From an uncultured Holophagaceae bacterium (GTDB lineage Bacteria > Acidobacteriota > Holophagae > Holophagales > Holophagaceae), in the NCBI GenBank assembly GCA_903927605.1, contig CAIYNT010000036.1, positions 1-7,100 of the forward strand: a DNA stretch of 7,100 bases, read 5' to 3'. The notes beneath the pieces were generated by a model. The model ran no database searches. It was not told the DNA's origin and saw only the letters and a program-made list of their open reading frames with translations. The translations under genes were made by a program, and so were the position numbers. Positions 1 through 4,352 of the stretch are shown here, piece after piece; position 1 is the first letter of the stretch; every line of letters begins with the position of its first letter.

Positions 1-406
1 AGGTGAAGGGCACCTGAACCATCTGGGTCTGCTGGGCGGATTTCCGGCGCGGAAAGCACCACCAGGATGAGCAGGAAAGATGGGCATTCGGGGAAAATGC
101 CGCCCGAGCATCCGGCTCCATCAGCACCTCACGGATCCAGGGCGTAGAAGGGTCCGAGTATCCCAATGACCGCCTGGTTGACCATGTTCTTTACCCCGCG
201 TCCGGGCAAAACCCGTATTGGACCATTCTCTCGTTGTTCGCATAGATTTTCGTTTTACCGCATCGATTGAATTCTTGAATTCACTGATTTGGGTAATGGG
301 CAGGGATGGATAGGACCCGGCATAACGGAAACGTTTCCGTTGCGAGGGGCGTTTTCAGATAGGGCCTGATCCATGCGCCTGCCATCAATCTTCAGGCAAT
401 GACCCT
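1..406. other. Left-edge stretch with no confident gene
   Basis: No reading frame here has both a credible start and a recognisable product. The longest candidate is on the minus strand and runs off the left edge. It opens after a TAA near 196 and could start at a GTG or ATG near 141-147. Its translation (..WIREVLMEPDARAAF..) has reasonable codon use but no family I recognise and no clear ribosome binding site. An ATG at 185 (minus) in another frame gives only 18 codons. Other contents are a tandem 8-mer, TTGAATTC twice (267-282), and the palindrome listed separately. Confidence 0.5.
324..341. promoter_or_regulatory. Perfect 18-bp palindrome, LacI-family-type operator
   Basis: The sequence AACGGAAACGTTTCCGTT equals its own reverse complement over 18 bases. 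The core GAAACGTTTC, with CG at the dyad, is the form typical of operators bound by LacI/GalR-family repressors such as RbsR, whose hinge helix inserts at the central CG. No LacI-family gene lies in the window, and no gene with a clear promoter abuts the site, so the regulated gene is unknown. It may be a relic of a promoter for a gene left of the window. Confidence 0.5.
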
Positions 407-808
407 TCAATCCAAAACCACAGCATGGTCGCCTTCTTCAAACAAACATGGCCGCCATCCATGGAGCCTTAGTAGATCGCTGGACCTTAGGATATGTTGC
501 TTCTTGAACGAGTCCTTCCCATTGATTAGGCATGGTTTGTTGCAGTATCCAGCCGCATGATGCTGCTGATCGACTTCTGCGGAGAGGTGTGGGAAACGCG
601 TAGCGTTTTCCAAGGGGATGTGGTCAGGCTGAGGACCCGAAGGGCGGACCCTCGGTCCGTTGCCGCCAGGCAATCCGCAGGCTGTCCATGGCCCCGGCGG
701 CTCTCCGCAGAGGGTGGGTCGGAGCGATAACTCAGGCCACCACCTGTCTCAAAGTCATTGACGCGTTCCGATCCTCCCTCCTCATGTCTCCTCTATGTAG
801 ACTGCAGC
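407..808. other. Gene-poor stretch, no confident gene
   Basis: The minus strand is open from about 745 to 407, but its only early start is a TTG at 673 without a ribosome binding site, and the translation matches nothing I know. A 57-codon plus-strand frame (557-730, starting ATGATG) also lacks a ribosome binding site. Both could be decayed coding DNA. An inverted repeat, GGAAACGC (592-599) against GCGTTTTCC (603-611) with one extra T, is present. On the minus strand just after the 809-1039 gene, GAGGAG precedes an ATG that opens only 17 codons (MRREDRN..), which is too short to call. Confidence 0.4.
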
Positions 809-1039
809 TCACTTGCCACGCTTCTTCTTGGTGGCTTTGCTGTCAGCCTTACGGGCGCGGTTCATAAGTTCACCCATGGTGACAATCTCGTAATTCTGAG
901 GATTTTCTTCCATATCCTTCCGGGCATTTCCCATTTCTTGGATGAACTGACCGAGGGTGAAGCCGATATTCCCGTTCTCATCCGGAACGGTGCAGGGCAA
1001 GTCTAGGATGGGGAGCTTGGTCGCAAGAACCTTAGTCAT
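809..1039 (-). CDS. Small orphan protein, 76 residues, lysine-rich tail
   Basis: The function is not recognised. The start chosen is the ATG at 1039, giving MTKVLATKLPILD, because AGGAG (1047-1051) sits 7 bases upstream on the minus strand. An upstream in-frame start at 1108 has no such signal. The N-terminal part (about residues 7-25) is mixed hydrophobic and acidic. Residues 26-60 look amphipathic and probably helical, with FTLGQFIQEMG and EIVTMGELMNRA. The end is strongly basic (KATKKKRGK). There is no signal peptide or membrane segment, so a soluble, possibly nucleic-acid-binding or partner-binding protein is conceivable, but that is inference. It is transcribed alone: neighbouring DNA on both sides is gene-poor. 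The strong ribosome binding site and regular codon use support a real gene. Confidence 0.7.
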   Translation of the reverse strand: MTKVLATKLPILDLPCTVPDENGNIGFTLGQFIQEMGNARKDMEENPQNYEIVTMGELMNRARKADSKATKKKRGK

Positions 1040-1046
1040 GGTGTGT

Positions 1047-1051
1047 CTCCT
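1047..1051 (-). promoter_or_regulatory. Ribosome binding site AGGAG
   Basis: AGGAG on the minus strand, 7 bases from the ATG at 1039. It decides the start of the 76-residue orphan over the longer reading from 1108. Confidence 0.75.
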
Positions 1052-1277
1052 ATTGGATCCGCCGGGAGAAGTTTCCCGAGGGCCTCGAAACCGTTTTCCC
1101 GAAGGCACACGGATTTTGCCGTAAAAGTTCTCGTTTCGCTATCTGTTGAAATCATTAGCTATGACGATCAATCCCAATAGAAAACTGAGCTCAGTCCTGC
1201 ATCTTAGGTCCGCCAGAAAATCCAGCGGCAGCTCGGAGTTCATCGGCATCCATCAGCTTGCCCTTCATCGATTGGAA

Positions 1278-1691
1278 TTTGGCAGGTGGCCTAAGGCTCC
1301 GGGTGCCAAGAAGGGCACGCCATGCACCATCGTTCCGACCACCGGGGACCTCTTCGTGTTCGATGGGCTTTGAGGCCCATGGCAGGACCCTGAGACGGGC
1401 ATACACCACGACACGGCGACTGTGATCACCACCGAGCCGAATGAGTTGATAGCCGAGCTGCCGCACCACCTAATGCCGGCAATCATGGCAAATTCCGAAT
1501 GGGCCACCAGGCTTGACCCCGCCGTTCCCACTGAAGCCCTTTTGGAAATGCTTAGACCAAGCCCATCAGGATGGTTGGAAACCCTGGCAGCAGGCCCTCG
1601 AGCGTTTTCCATCGATTGGTCACCAGCGGGGATGTCAGACCCGACAAGGTGGACAGGCCCGAGCCTTCAAATCTGTTCGGCACCCTTGTAG
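1278..1691 (+). pseudogene. Decayed SRAP-domain gene (YedK/HMCES type), 5'-truncated
   Basis: SRAP proteins cap abasic sites in single-stranded DNA through the N-terminal Cys2. Here only the central and C-terminal parts remain. In one frame, W-P-K-A-P-G at 1287 aligns with the family's GFYEW segment. Then come VFDGL, a stop at 1371-1373 exactly where the family has Trp (FAGLWERW), WQDPETG, VITTEPNELIAELPHHLMP (family TTEANELVAPIHDRMPVIL), WATRLDP and LLEMLRP. The His of the IHDRMP motif appears kept. The Cys2 region is absent, and the catalytic Glu of GFYEW reads as Arg. After about 1604 the expected C-terminal pattern (VTSGDVRPDKVDRPEP) continues in another frame as far as a stop at 1742-1744, which implies a frameshift. 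TGG to TGA is a single-base change. These are several independent lesions, so the gene is dead. The family assignment rests on motif order read by eye. Confidence 0.75.
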
Positions 1692-1727
1692 TCATCCATA
1701 AGCGAGTTAGGTCAATCCAAATTTCCG

Positions 1728-1752
1728 ATATACGACAAAAATGATCGTATAT
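1728..1752. repeat. Inverted repeat ATATACGA / TCGTATAT
   Basis: Two perfectly complementary 8-base arms separated by 9 bases (CAAAAATGA). It is an operator-like or hairpin-forming site in the AT-rich island. Confidence 0.6.
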
Positions 1753-1758
1753 ATAAAA

Positions 1759-1777
1759 TAACTTATGTATTAAGTTA
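1759..1777. repeat. Inverted repeat TAACTTA / TAAGTTA
   Basis: Two perfect 7-base arms around TGTAT, 19 bp overall. The compact dyad is the size of a typical dimer operator. Confidence 0.55.
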
Positions 1778-1819
1778 ATGTTGAATTGGACAAATTTCGT
1801 CAATCAAGAATTTCATACC

Positions 1820-1838
1820 TACAATGTAAAAAATTGTA
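1820..1838. repeat. Inverted repeat TACAAT / ATTGTA
   Basis: Two perfect 6-base arms around GTAAAAA. Short arms in AT-rich DNA make a chance match possible. Confidence 0.35.
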
Positions 1839-1861
1839 ATTGGTGCCTTAATACTGAGTAA

Positions 1862-1905
1862 ATCACGAAAACACCCTTGCGCGCGTGATCGTAGTCACTT
1901 ATTTT
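1862..1905 (+). promoter_or_regulatory. Candidate promoter of the winged-helix gene
   Basis: TTGCGC (1877-1882) and TATTTT (1900-1905) are spaced by 17 bp and would start transcription just before the ribosome binding site at 1913, giving a very short leader. ATCACG (1862-1867) and CGTGAT (1882-1887) form a 6-bp inverted repeat with centres 20 bp apart that brackets the -35 element. This fits an operator, possibly for the product of the gene itself. All of this is by eye. Confidence 0.3.
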
Positions 1906-1912
1906 ATAGTGC

Positions 1913-1919
1913 AGGAGGA
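1913..1919 (+). promoter_or_regulatory. Strong ribosome binding site AGGAGGA
   Basis: AGGAGG is a near-perfect anti-SD match, with 7 bases to the ATG at 1926. It fixes the start of the winged-helix gene. Confidence 0.8.
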
Positions 1920-1925
1920 TAAGCG

Positions 1926-2261
1926 ATGTCCGTTACCACCACCGGGGAGCCAAAGAAGCGGAGAGGCCCAAAGCCATCCGGCCCCGGGCGTGCGGGACTC
2001 ATCGCCGAGGTCTATCAACTCCTGCAGCGACGCCCGGGCATTGCCTTCTCTGCAAGCCAGGTCGCCACGGCCCTCGACCGCCCCCTCAAGCTCGGGACGG
2101 TATCCATGTTTCTTTCCAGGCTGCATCATGCCGGGTTGATCAGCCGAACCCACATCGGGGTCTATACCATTCCCTTCCCTACGGCTGCCCCACTTGCCAC
2201 GGCCGTTCCACTCTTCGACATGCGCCCGTTTACAAAACCAAGGAGTGCATCAGGGGCATGA
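1926..2261 (+). CDS. Small winged-helix-like DNA-binding protein, 111 residues
   Basis: Probably binds DNA. Residues 9-22 are basic and Pro/Gly-rich (PKKRRGPKPSGP), resembling an AT-hook or a flexible minor-groove arm. Residues 23-82 read as a helix-turn-helix with a wing: AGLIAEVYQLLQRRPG, then FSASQVATALDR, then GTVSMFLSRLHHAGLISR as recognition helix, then the hairpin THIGVYTI. The last 28 residues are Pro-rich and probably disordered. Start ATG 1926 has an excellent ribosome binding site. It lies downstream of an AT-rich island with inverted repeats, which suits an AT-hook-bearing regulator acting on its own upstream region, though that is inference. A hairpin follows the stop at once. 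I do not recognise a named family. A replication-accessory or nucleoid role is an alternative to a classical regulator. Confidence 0.75.
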   Translation: MSVTTTGEPKKRRGPKPSGPGRAGLIAEVYQLLQRRPGIAFSASQVATALDRPLKLGTVSMFLSRLHHAGLISRTHIGVYTIPFPTAAPLATAVPLFDMRPFTKPRSASGA

Positions 2262-2298
2262 AAAACGGCCGACTCGGCGTCAACCGATGTCGACCGTT
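2261..2298. terminator. Long hairpin directly after the winged-helix gene
   Basis: AACGGCCGACTCGG (2264-2277) can pair with the complementary run at 2284-2298 across a 6-base loop, with one mismatch and one bulged T. It begins 3 bases after the stop codon. The left side is preceded by A residues (2261-2265), so a minus-strand transcript would end in a T run. On the plus strand the following bases are only moderately T-rich. It is a likely terminator, better formed in the minus direction. Confidence 0.5.
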
Positions 2299-2440
2299 CA
2301 AACCTTTGCGGTGAGGGAAAAGGGCTTGCTCACTGCAACGGCGGATCAGGAATGACCCTTGGTGAAACGTGAAGTCACTTAGAGTATCGGCTGCTTGGTC
2401 CCGTCGTCAATTCCGACCCCTCCTTCTTCTTGAGGGAGCC
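2262..2440. other. Intergenic stretch between the winged-helix gene and the 51-residue gene
   Basis: It holds the hairpin listed separately and no gene that I can support. An upstream in-frame GTG at 2369 would extend the 51-residue protein by 24 residues, but it has a weak ribosome binding site. Confidence 0.4.
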
Positions 2441-2596
2441 ATGACCAGTACCGTCATACCACTCCGACCAGCCTCGCCGCCTCCGCCGCGAGGTTTCCGG
2501 TGGGTCTTCTGTCTGAGCTATGTCCATTGGCGTTCCAAGAGGCGGGTCTACCGTAAGAACGGTGGGTATTTCCGCTTCTTGATTCGCGCTGCGTAG
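2441..2596 (+). CDS. Small basic aromatic protein, 51 residues
   Basis: The function is not known to me. GAGGGAG (2432-2438) lies just before ATG 2441, which is why this start is preferred over the GTG at 2369. After a Pro-rich N-terminus (residues 8-17) comes a compact basic and aromatic core: GFRWVFCLSYVHWRSKRRVY, followed by RKNGGYFRFLIRA. This pattern of alternating aromatic and basic residues suggests a small beta-sheet protein, perhaps nucleic-acid-binding. Similar small orphans are common in phages and integrative elements. It is followed by a GC-rich hairpin. Its shortness keeps confidence moderate. Confidence 0.5.
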   Translation: MTSTVIPLRPASPPPPRGFRWVFCLSYVHWRSKRRVYRKNGGYFRFLIRAA

Positions 2597-2629
2597 CAAA
2601 GCCGGCAGTTCCAACGACCGTAATGTGCA

Positions 2630-2651
2630 GGGGCCCCTTCACGGGGGCCCC
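2630..2651 (+). terminator. GGGGCCCC hairpin after the 51-residue gene
   Basis: GGGGCCCC (2630-2637) and GGGGCCCC (2644-2651) are separated by TTCACG and form a very stable 8-bp stem 33 bases past the stop. No T run follows, so intrinsic termination may be weak. RNA 3'-end protection is another possibility. Confidence 0.5.
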
Positions 2652-2734
2652 GACCTCACCAGATCCCTAGCTTGCTGAGGCGCCTTCACGGGTCTCGGCT
2701 ACCTGACAACAACTGAACTGAAAGGCGAATCATC

Positions 2735-2965
2735 ATGACCAGAAGCAGAATGGTTTCCCCACACGCTGGTGGCTGGGCCGACAAGGATAACAGCGCCTCC
2801 AGGCCGGCCAAGATCCATCCCACCCAAGCTGAGGCCATCTCCGCAGCCAGAGAGCACCTTCGTAACCAGGGCGGCGGTGAACTTTCGATCCAGGGCACGG
2901 ATGGACAGATCCGGGCAAAGGACACCGTCCCCCATGGGAACGATCCTTTCCCGCCGAAGGGCTGA
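2735..2965 (+). CDS. DUF2188-type small protein, 76 residues
   Basis: Matches the DUF2188 family pattern by eye: a first strand with HAGGWADKD (residues 10-18), an Ala/Ser-rich link SASRPA, then THPTQAEAI-like HPTQAEAISAAREHLRNQ (28-45), then GGELSIQGTDGQIRAKD (47-63), and the C-terminal signature GNDPFPPKG (68-76). The family is small and soluble, with a beta-beta-alpha-beta type layout and no established biochemical role. Full family length is present. Start ATG 2735 follows AAAGG (2721-2725) at 9 bases. It stands between two GC-rich hairpins as its own transcription unit or as part of a run of small plus-strand genes. DUF2188 proteins are found scattered in accessory regions of many bacteria. 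Confidence 0.85.
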   Translation: MTRSRMVSPHAGGWADKDNSASRPAKIHPTQAEAISAAREHLRNQGGGELSIQGTDGQIRAKDTVPHGNDPFPPKG

Positions 2966-3017
2966 GGACCAAGCGGAACATCGCAGATAGCCTAATTCCA
3001 TGTAACCACCGACCTAC

Positions 3018-3051
3018 CAGGGCCCCCCATCTGAAACCAGGCGGGGCCCTG
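3018..3051 (+). terminator. GGGCCCC hairpin after the DUF2188 gene
   Basis: CAGGGCCCC (3018-3026) pairs perfectly with GGGGCCCTG (3043-3051) around a 16-base loop, 52 bases past the stop. CATCTTGT follows, which is only weakly T-rich. The core is shared with the hairpin at 2630-2651. Confidence 0.55.
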
Positions 3052-3108
3052 CATCTTGTCCCCCTGCCTCCTAAACCAAAGACCCCTGAGACATGAAAGC
3101 CATTCCAC

Positions 3109-3405
3109 ATGAAGTTGAATGAAGCGAAAACACTCATCGAGGAAATCGAGTCTCTAGTAGGCGATGGTCCTGGCATGAACGATCGAAAACTTGACCGGTG
3201 TAAGGGGATCGTCCGACAGGTTATGAACCACCAGTCCAGCACCTACCTAAGCGAAAAGGCCAGCTCTGCCATTGAACTCCTGGAGATTTGGTTCTCTCCA
3301 CGAAGGTGGAAACGGTATGGACCGCCAGAACACATGCGCCAGGTGGTTCTCACGGATGTAATGAAATTCGGGTATGCCCTCGACGAGCACTTCCACGAGC
3401 GTTAG
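3109..3405 (+). CDS. Orphan protein, 98 residues, mostly helical
   Basis: The function is not recognised. The protein is charged and probably all-helical: residues 1-18 (MKLNEAKTLIEEIESLVG), then a CKGIVRQVMNH helix around 31-41, an SEKASSAIELLEIW helix around 48-61, a basic aromatic turn (SPRRWKRYGPPEH) and a final helix to the end. There is no signal peptide or membrane segment. Codon use is normal for a gene here. The ribosome binding site before ATG 3109 is weak, so the exact start is less sure. It is the last plus-strand gene before a 400-base gene-poor stretch and is separated from the DUF2188 gene by a hairpin. Confidence 0.65.
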   Translation: MKLNEAKTLIEEIESLVGDGPGMNDRKLDRCKGIVRQVMNHQSSTYLSEKASSAIELLEIWFSPRRWKRYGPPEHMRQVVLTDVMKFGYALDEHFHER

Positions 3406-3808
3406 CACGAGTCGATGGCCAAGCTTCTATGCCAATTAGAGCCCATGGATGGGCAACCAGCTTGCTGATGCAGCCACGGCTGACCACGGCATCAATGCGT
3501 CTCTCTAATTCGTCAAGGCCTTCCCCTTTGGCGAACTGGAGGCATAGCACCCGATGGCCTAGGCTCAGCCAGGGTGCTGCCTTTGAACCACCCCAGGCGC
3601 TTGCTCAATGCCCGCCCTCGGTGGATGTGGTGGATTGATAGGTTATAGGACCTGGATTCCACCTCAGAAGTAGACAGGATGGCGTATGCCATCCTGGGGC
3701 CACACTTGAGTTGCGGCCCATATTCGATGCGCATCCAATGGGCTGGTCCAAATGGAAGAATGCAAATGTAATCCCCTCGGGGAGTCCCTACCTGGATTAC
3801 CTGTGGTG
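3406..3808. other. Stretch with no confident gene
   Basis: A minus-strand frame is open from about 3604 to 3350, with a possible GTG at 3550. It reads ..LQFAKGEGLDELERRIDAVVSRG.., which has protein-like composition, but its end is antisense to the 3109-3405 gene and it lacks a ribosome binding site. It may be a gene remnant. The stretch also holds a strong hairpin (3675-3696) and a small one, TCCCC/GGGGA (3772-3783), which lies 26 bases past the end of the repressor gene. Confidence 0.4.
3675..3696. repeat. Inverted repeat with 9-bp arms and 4-base loop
   Basis: CAGGATGGC (3675-3683) and GCCATCCTG (3688-3696) are perfect complements around GTAT. It could be a hairpin ending the repressor transcript (minus strand, about 110 bases past the stop, followed by TCTACTTC) or a protein-binding dyad. 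No U run of good quality follows. Confidence 0.5.
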
Positions 3809-4156
3809 CTAACCCAACTGGGTCCGTCGAGTATGAGCAAGGACCGTGGAGCCGACATCGAGCACGAGTTCTATCTCGGCTGCGGAGAGCTTGGAGGCGA
3901 ACCACACGAGTCTTCCCATGGACTGGTCCTTTGGACTGTCAGTGAGCTGTAGCCGGAATAGTTCATGAAGTTCGAGACCGAGTGATTCAGAGATGATGGC
4001 TATCATCCCCAAAGAGACAGCCCGTTTCCCCGTTTCGAGACGGCTGATGGTTTCTGGTTGAACGCCTACCTTTTCGGCCAACTCCGCTTGAGTCAGCCCA
4101 GCGGCCCGGCGCTGTCTGGCGATCCTGTGACCGAGTCGTTGGGCAATGGTGTTCAT
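3809..4156 (-). CDS. XRE-family helix-turn-helix repressor, 115 residues
   Basis: Probably a dimeric repressor of its own gene and of the divergent recombinase operon. Residues 1-62 form a Cro/CI-type HTH: IAQRLGHRIARQRRAAGLTQ, then AELAEKVGVQPETISRLETG with recognition helix VQPETISRLE, then VSLGMIAIISESLGLELHELF. Residues 63-115 are a short C-terminal part, probably a dimer helix (SAAEIELVLDVGSTVLAH). There is no peptidase domain, so SOS-type self-cleavage is not expected. Start ATG 4156 was preferred because MNTIAQRL begins the HTH as usual and AGGGG lies about 10 bases upstream. A GTG at 4183 would add nine residues (GTGAPR region) and nearly abut operator O3. The three dyads in the divergent intergenic region support its role. 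The fold is confident, the target is inferred. Confidence 0.9.
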   Translation of the reverse strand: MNTIAQRLGHRIARQRRAAGLTQAELAEKVGVQPETISRLETGKRAVSLGMIAIISESLGLELHELFRLQLTDSPKDQSMGRLVWFASKLSAAEIELVLDVGSTVLAHTRRTQLG

Positions 4157-4185
4157 ACGGGGAGCCCCTGTCGAGGTGGCCACGC

Positions 4186-4200
4186 CGACTCACCAGGTCA
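4186..4200. promoter_or_regulatory. Operator O3, degenerate copy
   Basis: CGACTCACCAGGTCA matches O1 at 11 of 15 positions, with one good half-site (AGGTCA) and one poor half. It begins 31 bp before O2, keeping the helical phase. It lies between the start of the repressor gene and O2, as expected for an autoregulatory low-affinity site. Confidence 0.4.
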
Positions 4201-4216
4201 GATCCCCCCGTGGACT

Positions 4217-4231
4217 TGACCTAACTGGTCA
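4217..4231. promoter_or_regulatory. Operator O2
   Basis: TGACCTAACTGGTCA is an imperfect dyad (TGACC and GGTCA perfect, inner pairs broken), flanked as ACT..TG exactly like O1. It is preceded by TTGACC, which could serve as a plus-strand -35 element and be covered when the site is bound. Confidence 0.65.
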
Positions 4232-4248
4232 TGCTTTCGCAGAAAACT

Positions 4249-4263
4249 TGACCTATTAGGTCA
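4249..4263. promoter_or_regulatory. Operator O1, perfect 15-bp palindrome
   Basis: TGACCTATTAGGTCA has perfect 7-bp arms around a single central base. Flanking bases (AACT before, TG after) are shared with O2, 32 bp away, about three helical turns. It is 90 bp before the recombinase start and 93 bp from the repressor start, the expected place for control of both divergent promoters. TTGACC (4248-4253) overlaps it as a possible -35, but the matching -10 (CATTCA, 4272-4277) is poor. Confidence 0.75.
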
Positions 4264-4342
4264 TGGTGGGCCATTCAAGAGGCAGGTAGGGTCGTTTGCC
4301 AGGGCCAGGGAATCGATGCCGAAGCCCGCCACCTAAAGTGAT

Positions 4343-4348
4343 GAGGTG
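4343..4348 (+). promoter_or_regulatory. Ribosome binding site GAGGTG
   Basis: Spaced 4 bases from ATG 4353. It supports this start over the in-frame ATG at 4341 and TTG at 4296, and keeps the N-terminus short before the catalytic Ser. Confidence 0.55.
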
Positions 4349-4352
4349 CAGC

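Larger units (their letters stand above)
1692..1880. promoter_or_regulatory. AT-rich island with three perfect inverted repeats
   Basis: This stretch is clearly AT-rich against GC-rich surroundings and has no gene. It carries three perfect inverted repeats. The first is ATATACGA (1728-1735) with TCGTATAT (1745-1752) around 9 bases. The second is TAACTTA (1759-1765) with TAAGTTA (1771-1777) around TGTAT. The third is TACAAT (1820-1825) with ATTGTA (1833-1838) around 7 bases. GTCAATC occurs at 1711-1717 and 1799-1805, each followed within a few bases by ATTTC. It lies upstream of the winged-helix gene at 1926 and may be its control region. A replication or nucleoid-protein binding site is an alternative, but no iteron array or DnaA box was seen. 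Confidence 0.45.

Noticed and set aside
267..282. Tandem TTGAATTC TTGAATTC as a possible promoter or short repeat array
   Set aside because: There are only two copies and no -10 element at a usable distance on either strand.
1191..1469. Minus-strand open frame of 92 codons with protein-like composition
   Set aside because: It lies antisense to the SRAP remnant, whose plus-strand motifs are in family order. Its GTG start follows a TAG directly with no ribosome binding site.
2630..3051. GC-rich hairpins as integron attC sites bounding gene cassettes
   Set aside because: They lack the R/L box layout and the GTTRRRY core of attC sites, and no integron tyrosine integrase is present.
2733..3242. 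Minus-strand open frame of 169 codons
   Set aside because: It is antisense to the DUF2188 gene and the start of the 98-residue gene, both better supported.
3513..3905. Minus-strand open frame of 130 codons
   Set aside because: Its start lies inside the XRE gene in another frame, and the rest has no familiar motif and contains the hairpin at 3675-3696.
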